The notes under the pieces: model-generated
Database searches by the model: none
Seen by the model: only the letters and a program-made list of their open reading frames with translations
What the model was told of the DNA's origin: nothing
Assembly: GCA_037178625.1 (NCBI GenBank)
Contig: JAWZXG010000041.1
Coordinates: 32,893 to 96,892, forward strand
Source of the DNA: Skeletonema tropicum
Lineage: Eukaryota; Bacillariophyta; Thalassiosirophyceae; Thalassiosirales; Thalassiosiraceae
DNA: 64,000 bases
Direction of reading: 5' to 3'
Position numbers and translations under genes: made by a program
Shown: positions 34,103 to 46,204 of the stretch, one piece after another
Position numbering within the stretch: the stretch's first letter is position 1
How the letters are laid out: every line of letters begins with the position of its first letter

Positions 34103-36469
34103 ATGCACACTTCAAGAGAGAAAGCGCAGCAACAGCAACCATCCTCTTCCGACGTGAACAGCAAGAGCGCTCGGAAGGGTGTTAGATGCTCATTTCTGTC
34201 TATTCGTCAAATAATTTACAAAGTCCAATGGCCGAAAGTGCGTGTAGGCGATCATATCATCCGCGAAATAGTAGAATTACAATCATCGCGCAATCCATGC
34301 TTCGAACACTCTACTGATCCACATACTCTTCTGAGGCTTGTTCTTTCCTCTTGCAATATGCGTGAACTAAAACATGTATTGTCTGAGCTAGGATGCGTAA
34401 TGGATCTATATCGCACCAGACAGGAACAATTATCTATCGCTTACAATGTCATTTCCAATCGCAACGTTACCTGTAACGGTTCAAGCTCGGCTCAGTTCTA
34501 CAAATCGGATGCAGAAAGCAAAGCTGGAATAATGAATTATGGCCGTTGTGTAAATAACAGTCATAACTTGCAGTCGTTGGCTGCTCCAGAGTGTTCCAGC
34601 ATATTGTCTAATGGGTAAGTCCGAAAGTGTATTGTTAAGATGAGCTGAAATTGGAAGAAGCGTCTTATGTGATTCAGAATTTCATGTATAAGCGAAACGC
34701 TTAACACTGCGTAAAACATTACGTAGAGTGATCGTACGAACATAGAAAGGATCGCTCATTCATCTACATTTAAGTCGCTTTTTGCTGTGTGGTATTAACC
34801 TTCCATAGAGTTCATGCCAAAAATAAAATTGTGATGTATGCAAATTTATTTTAAACTTGAACTGGTATTGTTTCTCCCATATGAATGTCGTCATGTCAAA
34901 AACTAATCACTTATCCTTACTTATCCCTATTTTCATTTACTTCAGCAATGGCGGTGTGACAGCGGGCAACAAAAAAGATGTTGTCGACAACAACAAGAAC
35001 GAGCATGATATACCTCTTCTGCAGACAAAGCAAGGCGATTGCATCTCTCCCGCTCATGTTAGATGCACTAACTTTGAGCAGGCAGAAGCATTTGATGCAT
35101 CATGCAAATCATGGAGATCATGCGATAATAATAATGATTATGACGTTGTCGAGCAGGCGAGTTCTTTGTTAAAGTTAAAGCAATCATCAAAAAATTATGA
35201 CATCGAACAGCAGTGCCCTAAAGAGAGCAATGGTAGTGCCGCAACTCCAGTGAATACTCATCATCCGTCTGAAACGGACATACCAGCGTCTACTCCTTCT
35301 GATGAGGAGTCAGCAGTTGACCCAACTAATCTTCCGGCGTTGCTGTATCATGCTGGGGAACAACCTGCTACTGTTCGCGCATATCGCCGCTGCTCAGAAG
35401 ATCGCAGTCTTGTGGGCCGCCAAACCATTCGCGATCATTTATATGATTCTCCGTCTACCAGTAGACTTCCGCGCAGCTGTCTCGACCGCCTGTTTCATGA
35501 GTCTTCTGGTTCTACCGTGAAGGATTATCCGTGTCGTAATGCTACTTCGGTTGCTAGACTGTCAGGAGAACGTGATAATGATGGCACCAATATGGGTGTT
35601 GGTAATGTTGATAACGCCCCCTTGGAAGCAGACGATGCTGGTGTATTTCGTAGCAATAATGGCAATGCAGCTCGGCCAGTTGGAGTTGGAGAAATTCCAC
35701 AGAACACAAAAGCGTCTGGAACTATTGGATCTATGTTGGGAGAGCTGTCGGAAAAGGGAATCCAACGGTGAGTGAATGTAGAAATGTATTCTTGAACTCG
35801 AAATATAGCATGGCACTGATCAATCATCCCTCTTTACACAAATTTGTAATCACTCCACTCCACCACTCCACTCAGCACGTGCCAATACCACCCTACACTC
35901 ACATCTGCAACAAAGGATGCTGTACTGCCACGTTCATGCCCCTGCAAATTGCATTCGCAATCACAATACACCGCTGCCAGGGCATGGAGGCCGGGTTCGG
36001 CAAGGACGATCGATGGAATCGCATGGTGATAGATCCGTCAGATGAGCTCTGGGAGAGAAGCCAGTGCCTTGGGACAGGATACGTTGCTACCAGCAGGGGC
36101 AAAACACTTGGTTCCAAAAATGTTATGCACCCGACGGATAGTGCGATTTATTGGACAGGGCCGAGCGTGTCTGTAGAACGGTTACACAATTGCAAGACGA
36201 ACCAAGATGGCCAACTCTGCAAACTCTTCAAGAAGCGGGACAAATGGGTCAAGTACCTTGACGGCAAGGCAGAAGAAACCAAGACAAGATACAACAAGAG
36301 AAAGCTCGACAAAATGACGAAAACGACTTACCAAAAGGCAGTGAGTGGTACTTTAATAAAGAATAGAGAGGACCTGACAAACCGCATCACCGAAATCATA
36401 ACCAACCCAAACAAAAAATGGAAAGAAGCGAAGAAAGAATACCAATTGCCACGCGATTATTTTTCCTAG
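34103..36469 (+). pseudogene. A4 Rep-helicase derivative, core missing, frame broken
   Basis: Exon 1 is 34103-34614 and exon 2 starts at 34946; donor GGTAAGT and acceptor TTCAG join in frame. Exon 1 contains LSSCNMRELKHVLSELG, similar in position and pattern to the SAP-like segment of A1. Exon 2 is Asn/Ser-rich and unlike anything in A1-A3. The last exon, 35876-36469, is clearly the helicase C-terminus (HVPIPPYTHICNKGCC, AITIHRCQGMEAG, GYVATSRGKTLGS). Walker A, Walker B and the Rep region are absent. Exon 2 reaches the conserved donor (CCAACG|GTGAGT) in phase 2, while the last exon needs phase 0. As modelled, the C-terminus is out of frame, so either a frameshift or a different splice is involved. 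Confidence 0.6.
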
Positions 36470-36931
36470 TGGACGATACAATGCCATATTCACAACTTGC
36501 ATGGAAAATAAATTTGTCTTGAAGACAAAATTATTTTCAATTGACAGATACAACAAAGGGAGAATATTTCTCGTGATGAAGAAACATGTCACCTATAATG
36601 ACAATATACCTGCATTTCTTTCTGCGAATGACGGTATCCTCGACAGATATAGCCAATCAATTTCTGTAAAAAGCGCATTTAAGCCAGGTACTTCTCGCTT
36701 TCTACGTAGGAACAAGTACAAATTCTACAGCGGTATGGGTCTACAGAGCCTCTACGTGTCCCCCAGGTAAACCTTCTCACTAAATAGCTACTATACTGAT
36801 TCCTACCAAGATCCCTGTAGAAAAAAGTTTGGAAAAAAATGGAGAATTTGTGACCATAAGGGGTTGGGCACCTCCCGGCCCCGTTATCGACACTTCACTG
36901 CGCTTGTTTCGACCCGGGGCCCCGAGGGCCG
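36470..36931 (+). other. A4 conserved terminal block
   Basis: Noncoding. It shares with A1-A3 the ordered blocks CTTCTCGCTTTCTACGTAGG, GGTAAACCTTCTCACTAAA, TGATTCCTACC, CTGTAGAA and GGGCACCT, then the terminal GGCCCCGAGGGCC. Sequence between the blocks has drifted, so the blocks look selected. The region matches 10080-10329 in A1. Confidence 0.7.
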
Positions 36932-37081
36932 ACTAAGTGAGAGGTCGACGTGTCATGGTAGTGCTTCAACCTGTGGTGAAATAAAATCTTATCCCGCCAA
37001 AACAAGCAGATGGCTACTTCCGAGCAGATGGCTTCTCGTCGATGACGACATGAAATAACGTAAATCCCCATTCCCATAATT

Positions 37082-37531
37082 CCTCTGAAGTGGGATAATG
37101 CCTTTATGGGTTTTTGTATCTTGCTCATCAGAATTCTTGTCAACTTCAAATTCTGATATTATTCCGATGTCAAAGAATAAGAATTTCTAGTATCAAAATC
37201 TTTAATTTCTTGCATTGGTAAGAAAAGGCCGAGTGTCAAAATAAATATGTCGCACATCAGACACAAATTCTAAACATCAAAATAAACATATCATGCATCA
37301 GAATTAAAATTTTGTAAATCAGAATTTTGTGACTGATTCCAGAATTTAAATTTTGACACACTTATTTTGTCACAATTTGATTCTGATCCCGATCAAATTT
37401 ATAAGCATATTTTAGGATTTGTAATTCAAGCATCGAAGTATTTATTGTGGTGAATCAAATCAAATAACACAAACATGATTTATTACATTAAATTCAATAT
37501 GCAATGATGATTCAACCACTGATAACTCCGC
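37082..37531. promoter_or_regulatory. B2 subterminal region, accessory-gene side
   Basis: AT-rich, noncoding, with repeated ATCAGAAT/TTCTGAT motifs. It is the inverse of 23982-24431 in B1. Confidence 0.6.
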
Positions 37532-39023
37532 TCATACTCCGCTCATATCTGGCACTTCAAGTGTACCCATTCCCACAAGAGCATCTGCCACTATGAACTC
37601 GAACTTGTCTTCATCTGTAGCAGCAATGCTATCTTCATCATCATCACCCAAATCTAGTTTGAAATACTGAGGAACCCAGCAATTATCGCTGAACTGCTTC
37701 ATGTTGGAGATGAAGTCATCCCATGTCTCTTTGCAAACCTGCCATGCTTTCTCATCTTTCATAAGCTTGTCAAAAGATTCTTGGAGGGCTTTAAAGTGAC
37801 GAATCCCTTCCTTGGTCCAACCCGACTGGAGGTATTTGTTCTTGACATTAGCACCCTTTGAATACTTCAACTTGGGCCCGGCAGATGATCTCTTCTTCTT
37901 CCTCTTTTGTCCTACAGCAGCAGGCTCCTCCTCCTCCTTCTCAGCAACATCAAGAGTGTCATTTCTCTTCTGTTCCTCCTCTCTTGCAGTTTCGATTTCC
38001 TTGATCCATCTGGGATGATAGTTCTCATACACCAGTACAGTAAATGCAAGATCGCTGGCAGTCAGATGGTCGAGCACAGATTTATCTTGATTTGCCTTCA
38101 GCCATGCCTTGACTTCGTTCCTACCATATACTTCCGACCCATAGTAATAAATTAGATTGTGCAGCTGATTCAGTGCCATGTGATCTTGAGCTACGTTGAC
38201 CCAATCATGATCGCTGTAAGACAAAAATGTCTCAAACTCTTTGCCAGCACCCTCGAAGCTCCTGCGAGTGTTGTGGAGGTCTGTTACAGATGATAGAACG
38301 AATGTGCACCCCCGAGATGGGGCAGTCACAATGATGTATGTTAGTTTGTATTATGATCCAGAATCAACAAGGATACACAGACTACTTACCTTTAAATGCC
38401 TTGCCACACCTCCCAATACAGTTACCTCTCAAAGTACTCAACTTTGCCCCAACTTTTGGCAGTGCCACGTTCCTAAAGTAATCATTTGTGCTTCCCACAA
38501 ACGAGTCTGGAATAACCACCTGCTTCATGACAAATGCTGCAAATGGATGGGGATTGTCTGTATCATATTGCATCCACCTTCCAGTAAAGTTCAAGAACTT
38601 ATTCTGTGGCCAAATCATTTGAGCTGTACTTTCCTTGAGTGCAACGACATTACTCACATCCTCTGCTGCCGTTGCCCATAAGAGTTGTTTATTTTTCCCT
38701 ACTCCGCCTTGGCCAGACTGCCTTCTCTCTAACTGCAGCTGCAGTCGTGCAACCTCAGCTGCATTTTCTTCACTTCTCCCCTTATACCACTCCATCATCT
38801 CCTTCATTGCATTGAGTTCACTGGTCTTGTATCCTATATTGCCATTACCATCATTATGGTTGTTATGTTGAATATCTTGACCACCAGACAACCGTCCTCC
38901 AACACCTTCATTAGCACGCTTGCCGCTGCCATCATTACTTACCCTTGAACTTCTAAACATCGTGTTGCCTTCAGCTTTCTTTGTTGGGGACACTATCTTT
39001 TTCACTGTTTGCACAAGATACAT
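37532..39023 (-). CDS. B2 accessory (TnpA-like) protein, two exons
   Basis: Exons 39023-38390 and 38280-37532 make the same 460-aa product as in B1 (22490-23981), with the same coiled coil, basic linker and SGWTKEGIRHF motif. Both copies are open, so this protein could still be made even though neither transposase can. Confidence 0.65.
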
Positions 39024-40254
39024 TGTTAAGGTGTTGAATTTATGAACGCTGTTTATGTTTATGTTATGTCATTAGTTCGTTATTTTCAGTTTCAGATGGC
39101 ATTGGTCGTTTTTGAATTCTTCTACGATGTTTTCTGTTTCTCTTTCTGATAATTTTTAAAACAACGTTGGAATTGATACCCAGTGTCGAACTTCCTTGGG
39201 GGGTCTTTCAACGCTTTCCACTTTCCCTCTGACTCCTCCTACTCCTAATTTTGATACTTACCATAACATGAGGACATCAACAATGCCACCAACGAAGCGG
39301 AAGCAGACAGGGCAGAAGCAGACAGGGCGGCAATGTGCTTGTGGTGTTATCTTCGCAACACCTAGAGCATATGGGAGGCATGCTACTGCCTGTCTTTATA
39401 ACCAAAAAAGAACCTCAGCCCTTCATGTACACCATGGACGGCATTCAATCACAGGCACATTCAACAACATCAACAATATTCCCGTAGCACTGCAAGAACA
39501 GGGTGTAGGTGGTCTCTCACTGAGGCAGCAACGAAACATCATTGTTAGTCAAAAACCAGAATTGGAGGAAAGCCTGGCTGAAGGACGTCAGGAACAGCAT
39601 GCTTTATGGTATGCATCTCATCTTAGCAGCATGAAGAATCCTAACTCAAATACAACAAATGATCATGCCGATGCCACAAACAGTCAAACCAATGACAATG
39701 ATATGAACTGGGGAGAAGATGCCCATATGCTATCCAACACCACATTGTGTGACAGTCCCGATCATCAAGTGATTGATGAAATTGCCAAGAATGCCAATGA
39801 TCAACAAGCAGAATATGAAAACTACACCTTCCCCCAGAGTGATCCTACTCCTGAACCTATCTTTCCCATTGATGGTGAATATCAATCCAAGGGAAACGTC
39901 AAATTCAGTGGGAAAGTCTCCCACTCAGCAGCAGCTGGACTACAACTCATGCATGTGTTGGGTAGTCATACGTCTGATCTCTCCCTGTATGATGATATAG
40001 TTCGCTTCATTGGTGATCTTGCCAACACTGGGTATGATTTCAAACAGCGACTTCCAAGCAGACACACTCTGCAAACTACATGTGAAAAAACTTTCAACTA
40101 CACCCAGCTCCAACCAAAGCTCGTGGAGGTGCCAGTGGCAACAATGACCTTACCAACTGTCAAGGTTCCGGTGTTTGATATCCAAGCAGTTCTTTCCAAG
40201 ATGCTTTGTAATCCTATGTTGATGCAAAAGACAAACTTTGCTGCAGATTATGAT

Positions 40255-40773
40255 CGGCCCTCGGGGCCCCCGTTCATGGAGTGCAGAGCAGCGTAATAGG
40301 GGGCCGCAGGTGCCCTTCTATTACAGGTGGGAAAATTCATTATTTTTCACCCCCATTATTCTACAGAGTTATAGGTAGGAATCAGTACATGTGTTTTTTA
40401 GTGAGAAGGTTTACTTTAGGGACACGTAGAGTCCTCGGTAGAGACTACCGGTGTAGGATCTGTATGTGTTCCTATGTAGAAAGCAAGAAGTACCTGTTGA
40501 AAGCGAGAAATTGACTGTACTAGATGCGCTTTTTGAGCATCTAAATCGGTCTGTACGAGAAAGAAATACAGGTTTTACACGGGCGTTAGTCGATTTAGTT
40601 TTTGTCTTTCTTCGTCACGAGAAAATGTCTTTTTGTAAAACTGTGCTTGATATATCGAATCGTGCGCTTGCAGATGTTTTACTGATCACCAGATGCAGAC
40701 GCTTAATTGAGTTGTTGTATTCTTTGTGTTGAGAAAGTGTCTGTTTTGTAAAACTGTGCAGTGATCAATTTTA
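40255..40773 (-). other. A2 conserved terminal block
   Basis: Noncoding counterpart of 9811-10329. Includes the terminal hairpin, the ordered blocks shared with A4, and a palindrome at 40744-40777 overlapping the helicase stop. Confidence 0.7.
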
Positions 40774-43700
40774 CTAATCACCAGATGAAGATCCTGCGAA
40801 GTAATCACTTGGGATTTCATGATCCTTCTTCGCTTCTTTCCACTTCTTGTTCGGGTTGGTTATGATGTTGGTAATCCTGGTTGTCAGGTCTGTCCTGTCT
40901 TTGATGAAATTGCCCTTGATTGCTGCTGCGTACGATGTTTCTGTGATTTCTTCCAACTTTCTCTTGCTATACCTTGTCTTCGACTCTTCTGCCTTCCCCT
41001 CCAAGTATTTCACCCAATTTGCTCGCTTCTTGTACGATTCGCAGAACTGGCCATTTTGCTTTCTCTTGCAATTTTTTAATCGGTTCGTTGAAATGTTGCT
41101 TCCGGTCCAGTATATGGCACTGTCCGACGGGTATGCTTGATCTTTGGAGCCAAGTGTTTTGCCTCTGCTGGTAGCCACGTACATTGTTCCAAGAAACTTG
41201 CTAATCTCCCACAACTCATCTGCTGGATCTATTATCATGCGGTTCCAGCGGTCTCCTTTGTCGAATCCAGCTTCGAGTCCTTGACAGCGGTGGATGGTGA
41301 TGGCGTAGGCAATTTGCAATGGCATGAATAATGCGGTGCAGCATCCTCTGTTGCAAATCTGCTCGTAGGGTGGGATTGGCACGTGCTGTGCGCAATAAGT
41401 TGGGGTAGGATGCATTTGTATCAGTATGAAATGAGTTAGTAGTGTTTTCGCAGAGAGTGGCAATTGTCTTGTGTCTTTCGTGTGTCAACTTTTACTCACC
41501 GTTGGGTTGTTCTTGTCCCATGGGTCCTCGCCTGGTGGTGGTTTGTATGTAGGGAAATCCACAACAATGTACTTCGGTAGGCTAACCTCACCTTTACCGT
41601 TTGGTCCAACGGAGCGATCCTTATCGTAAACGATCTCGACAACTACCCCAATAGCTGAGACGTACAATCCTGAGTTGGGATCGATGTTGGCTGACTCCAA
41701 GCAAACATGTGCACCTACGCACACATCAAAGGTGTAGAATAGCCTCCTGCCGTAAAAGTGCGACTGGTATGCTGTGTTATTGCCCGCCATCCTGCTGCTG
41801 AATTGACACCTGAGCCTAGCTATTGGTACTTTCAGTCGTTCGTGTGTTTTGATCAGCATGTCTACATTTTTCTGGGACATATCGTCCCGTTTCGCGTATA
41901 CCCACAACGTCTTTGGGTCATTTTCTACCTCTTCCCTCAGTTTTGGATGATATTTTCCGAGTTCGTCTATGTGTAGTTTGATCAGGCGCTTTGCATCCTC
42001 ATCAGTCTGGTTCCCCACTCTCATCCTGTTCATGAGATCGCTATCCTCCTTGTCTTTTGCTCTAAAATTCTTCGTCAACATGAAGACCACATCCGTCATC
42101 ATCTCAGTCAAGATTTTGCTACCCTCGTAATCGCATATTTGATTGTTTTTACTCTTTCCTGTCATTGTTTTTGGCCTATCGTTGTTGTGGTATTCGTGGT
42201 AGCCGTTTATTGCTCCCCCCTTGTTGGACGGTGGCAGCTGGTAGTCGTCACCGAAGAACAACACAACCGGGACACCGCCCCACCTCTCCCGTTTATTGTG
42301 CCCATTAAATGCGCAATCTCTCACATGCTCCTCTGCACCGAATGTTACGTGTGAGCCCAACATGCTTCTTTCATCGACCATCAGTACGAGCAGCTCTTTC
42401 AGTTTATTGCACATTTCTTCTCTTCTTTTTGCGTCCAATGATTTGTAAGGTACCTGTACGTTAATTCCCAGAAGTGAGTGCAGCGTGCACCCTTTGACGT
42501 TGTACGCTGCGCTGCCTGAAGGAGCAGCAACCTGGACTGTCTTGTTCGAATCGGTCAGCTTCCTGATGATGGAAATGATGGTGTTAATTACCAGCGATTT
42601 CCCGCACCCACCCATTCCTGTAATTGTTGCTCGTAGCGGCTTGTAATCCTCGTCATTATCAAGGAATTTCACCACAGTATCGACAGTGGCGAGTACGATC
42701 ATCGCCTGTTCCTCGGACAGTTCCTCGATGTTGTAACTTGATCCGTCAGATTTCGTGGGTATTGTTGCGCCTGAATGATCGTCCATCATGGCTCTGGCAC
42801 GTTGCTCTCTGAGTTTGACTGTGTACTCCTCCCCTGGTATTGTTACGTCTCTTTCTCCATCAAACGAGCTCTTCGACCAATCGTGATTCAATCCTACGTC
42901 GATTTTCTTGCCCCCCAAAAGTAACTCATCCACTTTCCTATCAGAGAGTTGGGTCGAGTGCAAATGATTCAGGTGTTGATCTACCTCGTCATCGTCGAGC
43001 TCGTCAATGTTGACATCTGCTTGAATTGTCCCTTTTCTTGCCACACATTCGATCCTTTTTTCTTGCGCGTATCTAACAGCTCTCTGGTATTCGGTCCAAA
43101 CACTTGTAGGGACCTGTCTTTTCTGCAGCATCAACTTGAATGTATTGATTGTTCTCTGTCTGTCGCGTAAATTAAGTGGTTTGTCGAAGCTCCATGGCTT
43201 GTGAAGTAACAACATTCCTCTTGCATAATCGTAGTCCACCGGGTAACGTGGTCTGCAATTGAGTCCTTTGGCGATGAGTATCCTGTTCATGCGTCTATTG
43301 CTGTCAGGGTCTATCATGAACTTTTTCCTACACCACTCCTTGTAAAAGTACTGATCCAAGGTCAGTTTGCTGTACTTTTCCTCCCTGCTTGCATAGCTAT
43401 AGACCAAGTCGTTTGGCTTAGGGTCGGATGATTTTCGTAGCTTCAGACAATTCTGAACCGACACGTAAGTGATCACATCTGAACAGAGTGTTAAACTCAG
43501 CCTATCAATCTCGTGCACCGCCTCTTGTATGCTGATGAGCCTTTTGCTTGTCATCCAGTTCAGTGACATTTTCACCAATGTTTGGACACCACTTATATCC
43601 TCGGAGCTTTTGCTGGGAGGTGAGAATTAATAGTGGCGGTAGGTTGTGTTAGCAGTGGGGTTAACAGTGTTCGATTGTTTCAATTTGCAAAATTGTGCAC

Positions 43701-45338
43701 TGCACAGTTTTACCAAAGTCGATGGCGGAATACAGTGAGGTTACCCAGCGTAAGATTTTGTTTCAATTTGCAAAATTGTGCACCGCACAGTTTTACCAAA
43801 GAAGATGGCGGAATACACAACTGCACTGAATTCAGTGTGAGAGACAACTTTCATCTTCAGAGCACACTTACCTTTGCACAATGTTCTGCACTGCTTCTTT
43901 CTCCTTCTTGGACGTGTGGTTCTTCTTGCTGGCGTATGCTACGACATATTTGCAAACGTTCTCAATCTCGCTGACATCGGGTTTGTCTGGATGTGACCTA
44001 TAAACCAGTAGCTGGATATCTATGTTTGCCCTCCAGGTTTGCAACAGTGTCCTACTGTGCTGACATGACTTTCGCGACTTTGTACGGCGTAGTTGGAAGT
44101 GTTCCACTCCCTTTTGATCTGTTACTATCACCGATACTTTGCTGAGTGGTTTCCCATCTGTATCACACTTGCCGTACTCTGTCTCCGTACCGTACCCAAA
44201 CCTACACTCACGACGTTCGCATTTCGTATTTGTACCAAGGCAATACACATTGCAGTGGTGCACCATGCACTCCTGGCACAGCATTCGGGCGTCCTCTCCC
44301 TCTTGAAAACTTTGTTGTCAGGGGAGAGGTAATGGTGGTAAATAGTTCCGCGGGATTTGCCGCACTTACGCTTGATACTCTTCCTTTTCCATCCATCCGA
44401 GAGATCTGAATGGGTGTAATCAACCCACTCATTCTCGCTATGTAGAAGGCAGTTGCATTTATTTATTAGGTAAAATTGTTCAGTGATCGATTATACTAAA
44501 ATGATTCAATAAGCAAGCGATACTTAGTGCGGCAGTGCACATGCACACAAAATAAACTCACATGATAGTTGAATCAGGAGAGGCCTTCTCTCGGACAGGT
44601 ACCGGTTTAGACTTTTTCGTGACAGCACCTTTCTCGGACAAATCCGGTTCATCATCATCTTGAACAGGTTGATCACGGGAGCCCGAATGAGTTTTGTCTT
44701 CAAGTACAAGTTTCCCGTTCTCATCACTGGTGTGAAGTTGAAGGTTGAAAAAAAAACTTGTAAGTAAAAAGGAAAGACAGAATTTGTAAAACGGTACAAT
44801 GAACAAAAATACCAAAATCATTGAACCACACGAAGGTTAACCTTCTCTCTTACCAAAAATGCTCACAATTTGAAGTGTACGGCGCTTGGCTTGTACCTCC
44901 TTTCTGAGCAATAGCGGCAAACATTAAGAAGTTGACCGCTGCAGACACCAGATCATCTTTGTCAGTAGAATCAGTCTTACCAACTGGGACATTCGGGTAA
45001 TGTTCAGACAGTTCATTCAGGATGTACTTGATTGACCCGACTTCAAAGACGGAAAGAGCAGAAAAGAGCAGTTGTTCCTTCTCCAACTTGGCAACGTCAA
45101 ACCCATCGCCTAATGCAACAGACGCTAGCAGCGAGAAGATACGATCGTCGGTACGCACCAAACGCCAATTGATGTCTGTTACGCTCAATGCAATGACAGG
45201 AGCCGACGGTTTAGCGGCAGTCTTGACCCCTGACGAAGTAAGACGTGCATCGACATTGCTCCGATTCCGCACGGCACGGAAGCCCTTACCATTACTACCA
45301 ACGGTGGATATAACTGGATTTGTGTTGCCAAACTTCAT
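40774..45338 (-). CDS. Helitron-type Rep-like / Pif1 helicase protein, six exons (A2)
   Basis: Exons 45338-44854, 44726-44562, 44437-44370, 44301-43872, 43612-41500 and 41385-40774, predicting about 1290 aa. Every open frame is the same length as in A1, with no disabling change seen, so both could be functional. Domain order is SAP-like, partial MBD-like, Cys/His cluster with CRFGYG, YVVAY tyrosine pair, then Pif1 helicase with GMGGCGKS, VDERS, FFGDDYQLPP, ITIHRCQG and ATSRGK. Introns 2 and 4 carry element palindromes. A2 and its promoter are complete in the window, which makes it the likely active copy. The initiator Met (MKFGNTNP) is the first ATG after the ACGT-rich region. Confidence 0.85.
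43679..43801. repeat. Two palindromes in intron 4 (A2)
   Basis: The inverse of 6783-6905: arms GCAAAATTGTGCAC and GTGCACAATTTTGC flank a short centre, within a tandem unit of about 83 bp. Confidence 0.8.
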
Positions 45339-46204
45339 TATTTATTCGGACAATGTAGAAATGTGATGATGTAAATGATGCAATGCATAATTTATGAGAG
45401 CTGTTGAACGGCTCGACAACGTACAAACTGCCTACATAACCGCCGCCAACGCACCAGCGCAATAATCAGCAGAGAACAATGCAATCAATAACCAACCACG
45501 TCATGAAGTAAACGAGTTCCTTCGTAAGCTACGTCGGCAACACAAGATCTTGTGGTTCAACACATCGACAACACGTCGACAAAAAGATTCAGCTCAACAC
45601 AAGACGTCGACGTGGAGTTAAGAACTGACGTATTGATCAGTACGTGGCCAAAGATCGGCAGTTATTCAAATGCAAACACGTCGGCAACCAACGTCGGCGT
45701 CTATTTAGACTTGCATCAATAGACGACTCGGCAGATAATGTAATTGAGCCAATGTCGACCTGAGTACTTGCTGCATGAACTTAAATACTTTTTTGTTCAT
45801 TGGATTTTGCCAACACCTGACTTCTGGTACTTTGTGACGTAAGACGATTGGAATCAAGTGTACTAATTCCTTAAGTAACGAAGTTTACCACGTCACTCAG
45901 AGAAAAAATGAAGAAAATAGATGGTGACGGGGATGCACACCGGAAAGAACGAAGAAGCTCATCGACAATCTGACTTAATTAGCCTGGAAAAGTCCTTTCT
46001 AGCACAAATCAAGCGATTTTTAGATCTAAATCATAAGATATAGCATCTAAATGACAATCAAAATGGGCATTTCAGCGGGGATAGGAGGGGGGAAAATCCC
46101 AACACTTCAAGTTTAAGTTCCGGAAGTAATTCAGAGCAAAGCACCGCACCCAACGAATCCGCCGCACAGATCTCGCATAAAACGCAACAGCGCTCCACCA
46201 AATC
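45339..46204. promoter_or_regulatory. Divergent promoter region with ACGT boxes (A2)
   Basis: Inverse of 4380-5245. It separates the start codons of the Rep-helicase and 1187-aa genes. ACGT cores are concentrated at about 45480-45710. Confidence 0.6.

Larger units (their letters stand above)
32605..36931 (+). mobile_element. Diverged short Helitron-like element A4
   Basis: Left end TGAAATGGTGCGCGCGG, with GGGCCCTCGGGGCC 60 bp inside (32665-32678); right end GGGGCCCCGAGGGCCG finishing at 36931. The empty site in the other LTR reads TATCTACTAAG, so only one A (32604/36932) is duplicated. The architecture matches family A: one terminal hairpin, one subterminal inverted copy, two TATAAA-bearing units behind the left end, and a conserved right block. 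The internal sequence is clearly diverged from A1-A3, so it is a separate subfamily. Length is 4327 bp. Confidence 0.85.

Noticed and set aside
39196..40296. A stand-alone 366-aa gene
   Set aside because: It is the N-terminal part of the B2 transposase, with a tail reading into the end of A2. The uninterrupted version is visible in B1.
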